Of a stretch of DNA of 64,000 nucleotides, positions 52,613 to 60,802 are shown one piece after another. The stretch lies in assembly GCA_963695175.1 (NCBI GenBank), contig CAVOGG010000011.1, forward strand, positions 62,001 to 126,000. Direction: 5' to 3'. A model generated the notes under the pieces. That model was not told the DNA's origin. It saw only the letters and a program-made list of their open reading frames with translations, and did no database searches. Made by a program: the position numbers and the translations under genes. The first letter of the stretch is position 1. Each line of letters starts with the position of its first letter. Source of the DNA: Fodinibacter sp963695175 (GTDB lineage Bacteria > Actinomycetota > Actinomycetes > Actinomycetales > Dermatophilaceae).

Positions 52613-52815
52613 GTCGCGATTCTGGCGCATACCGGGCGCCCGCCCCTGACCGGTCGCCGGGCGTGCACGCCGCCAGCCGACGCCGCACCGGGGCACGCCT
52701 GGCCCCTTCGCCGCAAAGTCGGGGGACACCAACGTCCAGAACGGCACCTCGGGATGTCACCGTTGGGGAACTGACGGGCCTCCGGACGCGGGGCCGTAGA
52801 CGGAGGGGATCAACG

Positions 52816-53544
52816 ATGGGCTTTCTCGACAGGCTCCTGGGCCGCACGCCGACCGAGCAGCACCGACAGGACGCCGGGCGCGATGGCGGGAACACCCGGC
52901 CGGCAGCCGTACCAGCACGACCCCCGGCGAGCGAGGAGGAGCGCGCGGTGGCCCGGTACCGCTACCTGCTGCGCACCGCCCCGCCCGAGCAGCTCGAGGC
53001 CCTGCACGCCGAGGCCTTCGCGAAGCTGACGCCCGAGCAGCGTCAACAGCTGCTGCGCGACCTCGCGACGGTGTCCCCGGGGGAGGCGGGCACCTCGGCC
53101 GAGCCGGCAGACCTGGCGCGCGCCGCTACCCGCGCCGAGATGCGCCAGCCGGGAACCCTCCAGAACACCTTCTCGCGGGGCTCCTTCGGGGGTGGCGCGG
53201 GGATGGGCGGGATGTTCGCCGGTTCGATGATGGGCACCATCGCCGGCGTCGTCATCGGCTCGGCCATCGCGGACGCGCTCTTCGACGGCTACGACCAGAG
53301 CCCCGAGGCGCAGGACGCGGGCGACACCGGTGGCGACACCGGGACCGATTCCGGCGACGCGGGCGACGGCGGCACCGACGCCGGTGACGCGGGCTCGGGC
53401 GATGCCGGGTACGCGGGCTCGGGCGATGCCGGTTACGCGGGCGACACCGGGGGCACCGACGCCGGCGGTGGTGGCGACTGGGGTGGCGGTGGCGGGGACT
53501 TCGGCGGCGGGGACTTCGGCGGGGGCGACTTCGGCGGCTTCTGA
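52816..53544 (+). CDS. Hypothetical actinobacterial protein with Gly/Asp-rich repeat C-terminus
   Basis: 242 residues from ATG 52816 behind GGAGGGG. The N-terminal half is helical and conserved in actinobacteria (MGFLDRLLG, then YRYLLRTAPPEQLEALHAEA and FAKLTPEQRQQLL). A glycine-rich hydrophobic patch (MGGMFAGSMMGTIAGVVIGS, about 133-152) could insert in a membrane. The tail carries GSGDAGYA repeats and ends in DFGGGDFGGGDFGGF, resembling secreted or phase-separating low-complexity tails. No signal peptide. Relatives have been labelled cation-transporting ATPase, which nothing here supports. Function unknown. Confidence 0.75.
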   Translation: MGFLDRLLGRTPTEQHRQDAGRDGGNTRPAAVPARPPASEEERAVARYRYLLRTAPPEQLEALHAEAFAKLTPEQRQQLLRDLATVSPGEAGTSAEPADLARAATRAEMRQPGTLQNTFSRGSFGGGAGMGGMFAGSMMGTIAGVVIGSAIADALFDGYDQSPEAQDAGDTGGDTGTDSGDAGDGGTDAGDAGSGDAGYAGSGDAGYAGDTGGTDAGGGGDWGGGGGDFGGGDFGGGDFGGF

Positions 53545-53555
53545 CCGGCCCGCCG

Positions 53556-54161
53556 TCAGACCTGGTAGGCGCGCCAGCCCTGGCCCCGGTGCCACCCGAT
53601 GAGGGGGGAGCCCGGCCACTCGGTCGTCAGCCACAGGTGGGTGAGGCCGTCGGGCACCTCAGGGGGATGGTCGGGCAGTGGCCCCAACGGGGCGCTCAAC
53701 CGCTGGTAGAGCGTCTCAGGCAGCCCGCCCTCGGCGATTCCGACGAAGAGGTGGCGTTCGTCGACCCGCCCGGCGCCGGCCACCTTGGCAGCCCGCCGCG
53801 CGACGTGTGGTTCGACGAGCAGGTCGCTCACGGCATCCGGCAGAGCGGTGAGAGTGGGGTCCACGAGCGCTCCACCGTCGCTGGACGGCGACGCCGGTAA
53901 GCGCCGAAGCGCCGGGTTCGACCGGATCAGCCGGTCGCGACCCAGCAGCACCAGCCCGTTGCGCGAGGCCGCACCGGCATGGGTGGTGACCTCGAGGGCG
54001 GCGGTGCGGCCACCCGGGTAGGTGAGGTGCACGTCGTAGGCGCCCTGGCGGTGGCCGACGTCGTGGGCGCGGGCCGTCGCGCCCGTGGCGCGCTCGACGA
54101 GGCGGGCTGCGACCTGTTCGTCGGCGCGCAGCCCGTCGAGGCGGCGGGGGTCGGAACCCAT
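53556..54161 (-). CDS. Hypothetical protein, possible restriction-endonuclease-like fold
   Basis: 201 residues, convergent with the previous gene and 11 nt from it. I do not recognise the family. Residues about 40-60 read AYDVHLTYPGGRTAALEVTT, an Asp then Glu-x-Thr on two strands as in PD-(D/E)xK nucleases, but a lysine in the last position is lacking. The C-terminus is Trp-rich (LWLTTEWPGSPLIGWHRGQG). There is no membrane helix or signal peptide. Codon use is like that of its neighbours, so it is probably real. Confidence 0.6.
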   Translation of the reverse strand: MGSDPRRLDGLRADEQVAARLVERATGATARAHDVGHRQGAYDVHLTYPGGRTAALEVTTHAGAASRNGLVLLGRDRLIRSNPALRRLPASPSSDGGALVDPTLTALPDAVSDLLVEPHVARRAAKVAGAGRVDERHLFVGIAEGGLPETLYQRLSAPLGPLPDHPPEVPDGLTHLWLTTEWPGSPLIGWHRGQGWRAYQV

Positions 54162-54290
54162 GGAGCGAGGCTAGGCGACGCCGGGCGTCTCCCTCAGCCC
54201 GGCTTCATCCTTGCGATGCCGGTGGTGGCCGTGCGCGGCGGGCGGGGGGACCATGGAGGGTAGGGCGAACCGAGACCGCGATGGTGGTGG

Positions 54291-55520
54291 GTGATGCACG
54301 GACTGGCACCGCGAGCGGGTCTGCTGGCCGTGCTGGCGCTGCTGCTGTTCATGGTCCCATCGCTGCCGACGAACGCTGACGGGGCGATGGCCCCCGCCGG
54401 TGTGGGGTCCCGGGACGAGCCCCCGAGCCCGGCCGCGGCGGCGTCGATGCGGCTGCCTTCACCGCGTCCCAGCACGGCTGGGCCACGTGCGGTCGGGGTG
54501 CCCGCTGCGAGGATCGCCAGCTTCGACTGCGAGCACTTGACGGTTCGTCTCACCCTGGACAACAGCCGCTCCGCCGATCCCGTGACCTTCAGGTACACGC
54601 AGTCGTTCCAGAGCCCCCTGTACCCGCCGTACAGCGGCGAGGAGGGCGCCAAGGAAGTCGACGTCGCGGCGGGCGAGTCTGTGGTCCTGGTCCTGCCGGT
54701 GCGTGACGATGCCCGCACCATCGTCACGGTCCACCTGCCGGACGGCGGGGACGCGGTCGGACAAGGGACCTGCGGGGCGGCCCCGGGTGCCGTGTTCACG
54801 ACGCGTGACTGCGGCGCCCTGCGACTCGGGTTGCGCCTGGACAACAGCAGCTCCACCCGCGCGACGCGGTACCGGTGGACCGAGCGGGACCCCGCGGGTC
54901 AGGTCGCGTCCAGGAGCCTCGAGGTGGCCGCCCGACGCGACGCCGACGTTGACCTGCCCCTGATCGACGGCAGCAGCGTCTGGGTCGCGGTCGCGGTCGG
55001 CGACCGTGCGCTCGTGGTGAACACTGCCCGGTACACGTGTGGGCGCTTCGTCCTGAACCCCCGGGCGTCGTTCGGCGTGCTGGAGTGCGCCGACGTGTCT
55101 GCGCCGGTCCTCCTCGACAACAGCCGCACCTCCGCACGGCTGCGCTTCCACGTGCCGGCCCACCCCGACGTCGTCCTGGGCGCGGGGGAGACGCTGACGC
55201 TCCGCCTGCACCTACCGATCGCCGAGCGGCTGACGGTGTACGCCGACGAGGTGGTGGCGAGCGGCGAGCCGATCGACCTCGCGGTGGTCTCGACAGCCCG
55301 GTGTGCGGCAGCGACCGGCTACCCGCGCACGACCCCGGCGGCGGCGGGTGCAGCCTCCGACGTCAGTGGCGGTGGGGTCGACGTCGTCGACGCGGGCCCG
55401 GCGGCGTCAGGGTCCGCGCCGATGCTCCCGATCATCGGCGTCGCCGCCCTGCTCCTGGCGGTCGCACTGGTGCTCTCCGGCGTCGTCGGCCCCGGTCGCC
55501 CGCTGCGCAGGCCACGATGA
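54291..55520 (+). CDS. Secreted, membrane-anchored protein with three LDNS repeats
   Basis: 409 residues (GTG 54291 or the adjacent ATG 54294). A signal peptide covers about residues 1-31. Three roughly 90-residue repeats follow, each starting with Cys and LDNS: CEHLTVRLTLDNSRSADPVT, CGALRLGLRLDNSSSTRATR and CADVSAPVLLDNSRTSARLR. Each is rich in beta-strand-forming residues and has a second Cys, suggesting disulfide-closed Ig-like modules. A Gly/Ala linker, a C-terminal helix (about 379-401) and the basic end RPLRRPR anchor it. There is no LPxTG motif. I do not recognise the family; a surface adhesin or envelope protein is a guess. Confidence 0.7.
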   Translation: MMHGLAPRAGLLAVLALLLFMVPSLPTNADGAMAPAGVGSRDEPPSPAAAASMRLPSPRPSTAGPRAVGVPAARIASFDCEHLTVRLTLDNSRSADPVTFRYTQSFQSPLYPPYSGEEGAKEVDVAAGESVVLVLPVRDDARTIVTVHLPDGGDAVGQGTCGAAPGAVFTTRDCGALRLGLRLDNSSSTRATRYRWTERDPAGQVASRSLEVAARRDADVDLPLIDGSSVWVAVAVGDRALVVNTARYTCGRFVLNPRASFGVLECADVSAPVLLDNSRTSARLRFHVPAHPDVVLGAGETLTLRLHLPIAERLTVYADEVVASGEPIDLAVVSTARCAAATGYPRTTPAAAGAASDVSGGGVDVVDAGPAASGSAPMLPIIGVAALLLAVALVLSGVVGPGRPLRRPR

Positions 55521-55536
55521 AGCGAGCCCGCTCCCC

Positions 55537-55755
55537 TCACGCACCCGACGGGCACTTCGCCCGTTTCGTCTCACCGGACGACGCCGACCGGCCGCCACCG
55601 CTCGGCGGGGAAACCTGCACCCCCAGAACCTGATCCACCTCAGCCTGGGTCAGGTGTCGCGCCACGCCGGACGCTGCCAGCACGAGCTCCCCGAGGAGCT
55701 TGATTTCCGCTGAGAGCACGTCGTCGTTGAGCTCTCCGTCGGAGTCCGAGTCCAT
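55537..55755 (-). CDS. Small hypothetical protein
   Basis: 72 residues from ATG 55755, with GAGAGGG about 9 nt upstream. The conserved-looking core is LSAEIKLLGELVLAASGVAR then HLTQAEVDQVLGV, a helical motif recurrent in small actinobacterial proteins of unknown function. The 3' end faces the previous gene. A 120-codon longer reading frame has no coding character. Probably real, function unknown. Confidence 0.55.
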   Translation of the reverse strand: MDSDSDGELNDDVLSAEIKLLGELVLAASGVARHLTQAEVDQVLGVQVSPPSGGGRSASSGETKRAKCPSGA

Positions 55756-55927
55756 CGTGCGTCGACCCTCTCGTTGAGCGAGTGAACCAGCCCGGTCAGC
55801 CGTGACCTGAGTGTCGCCCTCAGGGGCACCCGGGCGGAATGGCCCGTTGTGATGGTTCGGCGGCGGCCGGCGCTGGCTCGGTAGGACCACGTCGGTCCCG
55901 CGTCGAGGGCCGCGACTCCCGGTCGAC

Positions 55928-56146
55928 GTGGGCCGAGTTGGGCCGCGCTGGGATTGTCCGTCGCGCCCTCCCGGTCGCCGGATGGTCTGGGCGCCCGTCG
56001 TCGGCGACGAGAAGGAGGACGCCGAGCAGGCGGCCGAGCTCCCGGCCAGCCACTCGACCGCACTGCGTCCCGGCCCGTACAACCAGTGCCCACCGCACTT
56101 CGGCAACTCGAGCATCTATGGCGGGACCTTCAGCGACGACGGCTGA
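55928..56146 (+). other. Possible gene remnant in a 435-bp gap
   Basis: The stretch 55756-56191 has no confident gene. From about 55982 to the stop at 56146 one frame shows nearly all G/C third positions (DEKEDAEQAAELPASHSTAL then NQCPPHFGNSSIYGGTF). That is typical of real genes here, but it starts abruptly and matches nothing I recognise. It may be the 3' end of a decayed gene. Confidence 0.25.
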
Positions 56147-56191
56147 CCGGCGACGTCATCCAGACAGGACGGAGTGCGTCCCACTCATCCG

Positions 56192-56232
56192 GACCACCGC
56201 GCGGACGGCGACATGCCGTCCGCGCGGTGGTC
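56192..56232 (-). terminator. Strong terminator of the dehydrogenase operon
   Basis: A perfect 18-bp stem, GACCACCGCGCGGACGGC against GCCGTCCGCGCGGTGGTC, with a 5-nt loop. It lies 42 nt beyond the stop of the minus-strand GMC oxidoreductase gene. Confidence 0.9.
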
Positions 56233-56273
56233 CCGGAGAGCGGGTTTGCTGTAGCGCCGTCGCTGACGGCCTC

Positions 56274-57926
56274 CTACGCCGCCGCCGCGGGCAGACCCGG
56301 CAGTGCCGCGCGCAGCGCAACCTCGGTGCGCAGCGCCAGCGCGGCGAGGGTCAGCGTCGGGTTGGCCGTGCCGCAGGTCGGGAACAGGCTGCTGCCGACG
56401 ATCCACATGTTGCGGACGTCATGACTGCGTCCGAACCCGTCCGCCACCGAGTTCGCCGGGTCGGTGCCCATGATCGTCGTGCCCATGATGTGGCCCGCAC
56501 CGAACGTGAACGGGGTGTGCACGGTCTCCCTGGCCCGCATCGCGACGAACAGCCGCTCGTGCAGCGCCTGTGCGTCCTCGAACCCGCCCATCGTGTACGA
56601 GTCGATCGAGAACGTGATCCGGGGCCGGGGGATGCCGATGTCGTCGACGAGGTCGAACGCCGGGGTGATCGTGTTGGCGCGGTCCGGCAGCTGCTCGAGG
56701 AGCGACGCGAACCTGATCTCGTGCGCGACGTGGTCCTCCCACCGCCGGGCGAGCGCTGCGCCACCCTCCCGCAGCCGCGGGAACGGGCCCTGCGTGAACT
56801 CGAACGTGGGGTCACCGATCGGGAACCGCCAGCCGTCGTTGCCGATCTCCACCCGGAACGCGGACTTCTGGCCGCGCGCAGCGGACTCCCTGGGTGACTC
56901 GATGCCCGCGGTCGACAGCGGTCCGCGCTGCGGGTACACCGGTTCGTTCTGCGCCGACAGCCCGTACGAGAGCGCGATCGGGTGGTCCATCAGGTTCTGG
57001 CCGACCTGGCCGGAGCGGTTGGCGACGCCGCGGCCACCACCGGACATCAGCAGGATCTTCGGTGTCTCGATGGCATGCGCGGCGAGGACGACGGCGCGGG
57101 CCGTGACCTCGTCGTCGGAGCCGTTCGGGCGACGGAACCGCACCCCGCGTGCCGTGCCGTCCGGGCGGAGCAGCACCTCATGCACGACGGCGTTGGAGAT
57201 CAACCGGGCGCCGTTCTCGACGGCCCGGTCGATGTGGATCATCGCGTCGTACTTCGCGCCGATCGGGCAGATCGGGATGCAGTTGCTGTTCCCGACACAG
57301 TGGTGACGGTCGTTGAAGGTCTCGGTGTTCCGGGCCTGCGGCGTGGACAGGACCCGCAAGCCGATGGTCGCTGCGGACTTGGCGATGACCTTGTCCAGGA
57401 ACGAGATCGGCACCGCCGGCATCGGGAAGCCCGCGCTTCGGGGTGAGCCCTGGTCTTCGTGACCGTCGCCGGCGACCCCGAGCTCCTTCTCGGCCTGGAC
57501 ATAGAAGGGCTCCAGGTCGTTGTAGCTCAACGGCCAGTCCCGGCCGACACCGAACTGGGTCTTCATCCGGAAGTCGCTCGGCAGCAGCCTCGGCGTGCTG
57601 CCCAGCCAGTGCCAGGTGGTGCCGCCGACGACCCGCTCGTACGTGGAGCCGAAGGGCTCGGGCCCCTCCTGCACGAAGTACCCGGTGCCGGGTACCCCGA
57701 TGTCCAGCACGGAGGGTCGAGGAGCGTGTGCGGTGGACGGGTACGGGGACTCAGGGACCTTGGCGGTGGCCTGCCGGAAGATCTCGACGGCCTGGTCGCG
57801 ATCGACCGGCGGTCCGGCTTCCAGGATCACGACGCTGACGCCCTTCTTGACCAGGCGGTCGGCGACCAGGGCACCGGCCACGCCGGAGCCGACGATGACG
57901 ACATCGGCGCTTGCCACGACGCTCAT
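56274..57926 (-). CDS. GMC-type FAD-dependent oxidoreductase (sugar/gluconate dehydrogenase large subunit type)
   Basis: 550 residues. The FAD-binding beta-alpha-beta motif is VVIVGSGVAGALVADRLVKK (about residues 9-28). The family active site lies in the C-terminal domain, HIMGTTIMGTDPANSVADGF and SLFPTCGTANPTLTLAALAL. A Cys-containing NSNCIPICPIGAKYDA segment matches the large subunit of membrane fructose, gluconate or sorbitol dehydrogenases. These oxidise a sugar or polyol at the outer membrane face and pass electrons to a cytochrome c subunit or quinone. No cytochrome gene is adjacent. Its start overlaps the upstream small-subunit stop by 4 nt. Confidence 0.88.
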   Translation of the reverse strand: MSVVASADVVIVGSGVAGALVADRLVKKGVSVVILEAGPPVDRDQAVEIFRQATAKVPESPYPSTAHAPRPSVLDIGVPGTGYFVQEGPEPFGSTYERVVGGTTWHWLGSTPRLLPSDFRMKTQFGVGRDWPLSYNDLEPFYVQAEKELGVAGDGHEDQGSPRSAGFPMPAVPISFLDKVIAKSAATIGLRVLSTPQARNTETFNDRHHCVGNSNCIPICPIGAKYDAMIHIDRAVENGARLISNAVVHEVLLRPDGTARGVRFRRPNGSDDEVTARAVVLAAHAIETPKILLMSGGGRGVANRSGQVGQNLMDHPIALSYGLSAQNEPVYPQRGPLSTAGIESPRESAARGQKSAFRVEIGNDGWRFPIGDPTFEFTQGPFPRLREGGAALARRWEDHVAHEIRFASLLEQLPDRANTITPAFDLVDDIGIPRPRITFSIDSYTMGGFEDAQALHERLFVAMRARETVHTPFTFGAGHIMGTTIMGTDPANSVADGFGRSHDVRNMWIVGSSLFPTCGTANPTLTLAALALRTEVALRAALPGLPAAAA

Positions 57927-58456
57927 GGCGCTTCATCCCACTTCGAGAAGCCGAGCTCGGTACTCGGTGGCTTGGGGAAGGGAAGTGACTCCCAGGCCAG
58001 CGCCTCCAGGTAGTCGGCCGTGCGGTCGTTGACGAGTCCCGAGTACCAGAGCACCAGGATCTGCTGCGCCGTCTTGGCGGCTGCGTCGGTGCGCAGCGCA
58101 CCACTGCGGACCACGTCGTTGAAGGTCTTCGGTTCTCTGTTGGCGCGCACGGTGTCCTGCACGAGCTGGCGCAACGGGGCGTTGAAGGCGGGGTCGGCGA
58201 CCAGGGAGGCGAGGTACAGGGCGCCGGGCTCGTCGTCGAGGCTGAACTCGTTGTCCGTGAGGATGCGGGACAGCTCCATGAACTCGTCGAGGGTGACCGG
58301 TCTCGGAGGCGTCGCGGCGCTGGCGGGTGTCGACGTCAGGACGCTGGCGGAGGCCACCGTCAGCGTGCCCGCGGCGAGTGCGGCCAGCAGTTCTCTGCGA
58401 TTGACGTGTGACGTGCGCCCGTCCAGTTCGGGCAGCGCGGATTCTTGAAGTGTCAT
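57923..58456 (-). CDS. Sugar dehydrogenase small subunit (gluconate 2-dehydrogenase subunit 3 family), Tat-type leader
   Basis: 177 residues. The leader has a twin arginine and hydrophobic core, VNRRELLAALAAGTLTVASA, ending STPASAATPP, consistent with Tat export of the folded complex. The mature part (FMELSRILTDNEFSLDDEPG and onward) matches the small, cofactor-free subunit of fructose/gluconate/sorbitol dehydrogenases, which carries the signal for its FAD partner. Cotranscribed and coupled (4-nt overlap) with the GMC gene. A perfect palindrome lies 11 nt before the start. Confidence 0.8.
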   Translation of the reverse strand: MTLQESALPELDGRTSHVNRRELLAALAAGTLTVASASVLTSTPASAATPPRPVTLDEFMELSRILTDNEFSLDDEPGALYLASLVADPAFNAPLRQLVQDTVRANREPKTFNDVVRSGALRTDAAAKTAQQILVLWYSGLVNDRTADYLEALAWESLPFPKPPSTELGFSKWDEAP

Positions 58457-58467
58457 GGCTGATCAAC

Positions 58468-58480
58468 AACCTTGAAGGTT
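58468..58480. promoter_or_regulatory. Candidate operator of the dehydrogenase operon
   Basis: AACCTT-G-AAGGTT, a perfect 6-1-6 palindrome 11 nt before the small-subunit ATG, also covering the usual Shine-Dalgarno zone. The binding protein is unknown and no regulator gene is adjacent. Confidence 0.35.
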
Positions 58481-59361
58481 CGCGGGCTGTCCTGCGTCAG
58501 GCCCTGGCTAAGGCGGTCGCGAATCGCTCTCCCGCCTGGCGGGACGTGTAGGACGCCTGGTCCGTAGCACTGGCGCTGCCGGTGAGGTGTGCCGGCCGGA
58601 CGCGACGATGGCGTGCTCGTACCTTGCGGTCCATAGGGTGATCACGGTTAGCCGTGCACGCAGGGATATGGCGCACAAACCGTTCGTCATCGTTTGGTGT
58701 GCGGTAATTCAAATGTTGCACCGAGCCGCCATTCGGTCAAGGGAGGCGATTCCGAAGGGTGCCGAACGAACGTTCTGACGCACCTTTCGGTGCCTGCCCG
58801 GGATGAATTCGTCCGCGGCCAGCTCAATCGACGCCACAAGCCCTCGGAGCACGAAGGGTTCCAGCACCTTAACATCGGCCAACACCCCTTAAGGAGAAGG
58901 CAGTTCATTCATCGCGCAACGCACGCAGCGCCGAAGTGCCGCCGTGGGGGCCTTTCGAATGGCAAGCTTCGCAAGTGATGGAGAGGCTGACGGTTCTACA
59001 CCTTTTCCGCAACGACCGCGGCGGAGGTACTAGTACCAAAGTTGTAGGGCGTCTTCTTTGCGCGTGAACGAGCACGCGACGTCTGGCAAACAACCGGGGA
59101 AGCGGCAGTGTGGGGGAGCAGGTTGGGGGGCCACTCGCGCGCTCGAAGGCGGATGATGCCGCTTGTCCCGGGCCGCGACGCACTCCCCACGAGACAGTGA
59201 GTGGGGACGGCCGCAGTCCTCGCTGACCGGGTGAGGGGCGATCTGCTGGGGCGTGCATCCACAGCCTTTGCACAGGTTCTGCCCGATGACATTTCAGGTT
59301 CATGGCCGCACACTGTGCGCTCCGGCCGCTGTGGCCGTCCAGATCACGGAAGGGGCCGTTC
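58481..59361. other. Gene-free, relatively AT-rich intergenic stretch
   Basis: About 880 bp without a supportable gene; reading frames here lack the high-GC third-position pattern. Between about 58640 and 59060 the GC content visibly drops. It holds GAAC-GAAC-GTTC (58764-58775, core of a LexA-type box), a hairpin GCACC/GGTGC (about 58781-58794), and a perfect 12-bp palindrome GGTACTAGTACC (59026-59037). It separates the dehydrogenase operon from the divergently transcribed protease operon. It may be the scar of a lost gene or an insertion boundary. Confidence 0.5.
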
Positions 59362-60771
59362 ATGTCGGTCCAGGGCGACCAGGGTCAGAGCTACCCGTCG
59401 GTGTCCGGCGGCCCCCCATGGGGCGAGCCGGACCCGTGGACGTCGGCGTTGTGGGCCCGGCCCGACACCGTTGGCGGCTACGCCCCACCGGTGGACGCGC
59501 CACCACCCGCTTTCCCCCTTCCTCCGGATCGGCCGCGACGGCCGAGCCGCCAGGGGCTGGTCGTGGTCACCGCCGTCCTGCTGGCACTTCTCCTGGCCGG
59601 CGCAGCGGCGCTCACGAACACGCTGCGTACTCGGGGTGACACCTCGGCCGCACCGCCGAAGCCCTCCGCCACGGCGCTGCCCTCCGCTCCGAGCACACCC
59701 ACTCTCCCCAGCCCGACTGTCCCCAGCCCCACGGCTCCTCCGAGCACCGCGCCCAGCGCACCGCCCGGCGTCGTGCCCGGGTCGCCCCCCGGCGGGGCGC
59801 AGCAGCCCGCAGCGCTGACACCAGAGCAGGCTTCAGCGGCGGCAGCGGTGTCCAAGGGCCTCGTCGACGTCAACACGACCATCGGGTACGACGGGGCGCA
59901 GGGCGCCGGCACCGGAATCGTGCTGTCCGCCGATGGCCTGGTGCTCACCAACCACCACGTCGTCGCCGGGGCGACCTCCGTTCGCGCCACCGATGTCGGC
60001 AACGGGCAGACGTACGACGCGACGGTGCTCGGCTACGACACCACCCACGACGTGGCGGTCCTGCGGCTGAAGGGAGCGTCGGGCCTCACGGTGGCCCCAC
60101 TGGGCTCCTCGTCGACGGTGAAGGTGGGCGACGACGTGGTCGCGGTCGGCAACGCCGGCGGAGTCGGGGGGACTCCGAGCGCGGTCCCCGGGACCGTGCG
60201 CGCGCTCGACCAGGAGATCACGGTGCGCGACGAGAGCGACGGCTCGGCTCAGCAGCTCACCGGGCTGATCCAGTTCGATGCCGCCATCCAGCCGGGGGAC
60301 TCAGGTGGCGCGGTGGTGAACGACGCCGCCAAGGTCGTCGGCGTCGTGACGGCGGGGTCCGCCGGCTCCGCGTCCAACGACTCGGCCGCCTCCGTCGAGG
60401 GCTTCGCCGTCCCGATCGACCAGGCCCGCTCCATCGCGCAGCAGATCATCGACGGTCGCTCGTCGAGCACGGTCCACATCGGCGTCCCCGGGTTCCTGGG
60501 CGTGCAGCTGGTTCCTGGCAGCCCGCAGGGAACGTCCACGGCCGGCGTGCAGGTGGCGGGCGTGGTGCCCGGGTCCCCGGCGGAGGGGGCCGGCATCCAG
60601 CAAGGTGACGTGATCACGGCCGTGGACGGCCACGCGGTGGCCTCGGCCGCCGACCTGCACGCCGCCGTGTCTCCGCACCACCCGGGCGACACCGTCACCG
60701 TCGCCTGGACCGACGCGGGCGGCAAGAAACACACCGCCCGCCTACGCCTGGGCTCCGGCCCCGTCGGCTGA
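59362..60771 (+). CDS. Membrane-anchored HtrA/PepD-type serine protease with PDZ domain
   Basis: 469 residues from ATG 59362 behind GGAAGGGG. A Pro/Gly-rich cytoplasmic part (about 1-63), one helix (about 65-85) and a Pro/Ser/Thr-rich linker precede a trypsin-like domain. Its catalytic residues are His199 in LVLTNHHVV, Asp230 in THDVAVLRL and Ser314 in QPGDSGGAV. A PDZ domain covers about 370-465. HtrA-type proteases degrade or refold damaged extracytoplasmic proteins. A moxR-DUF58-VWA set follows after 31 nt, suggesting a joint envelope quality-control role. Confidence 0.93.
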   Translation: MSVQGDQGQSYPSVSGGPPWGEPDPWTSALWARPDTVGGYAPPVDAPPPAFPLPPDRPRRPSRQGLVVVTAVLLALLLAGAAALTNTLRTRGDTSAAPPKPSATALPSAPSTPTLPSPTVPSPTAPPSTAPSAPPGVVPGSPPGGAQQPAALTPEQASAAAAVSKGLVDVNTTIGYDGAQGAGTGIVLSADGLVLTNHHVVAGATSVRATDVGNGQTYDATVLGYDTTHDVAVLRLKGASGLTVAPLGSSSTVKVGDDVVAVGNAGGVGGTPSAVPGTVRALDQEITVRDESDGSAQQLTGLIQFDAAIQPGDSGGAVVNDAAKVVGVVTAGSAGSASNDSAASVEGFAVPIDQARSIAQQIIDGRSSSTVHIGVPGFLGVQLVPGSPQGTSTAGVQVAGVVPGSPAEGAGIQQGDVITAVDGHAVASAADLHAAVSPHHPGDTVTVAWTDAGGKKHTARLRLGSGPVG

Positions 60772-60802
60772 CCACCACTTCCGCACACGAGAGGACACCG
60801 CA

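Noticed and set aside
52690..52768. Weak inverted repeat CCAACG/CGTTGG upstream of the Gly-rich protein gene
   Set aside because: Only six bases pair without mismatch and there is no nested structure; not better than chance at this GC.
58764..58775. GAAC-N4-GTTC as a LexA (SOS) box
   Set aside because: The core fits, but three of four flanking consensus positions do not, and no damage-response gene lies next to it; kept only as a note in the gap description.
58905..59363. A minus-strand frame containing CEACH, resembling a heme c motif
   Set aside because: The frame has no third-position GC bias, no ribosome site and no further cytochrome features; a single CxxCH is expected by chance.
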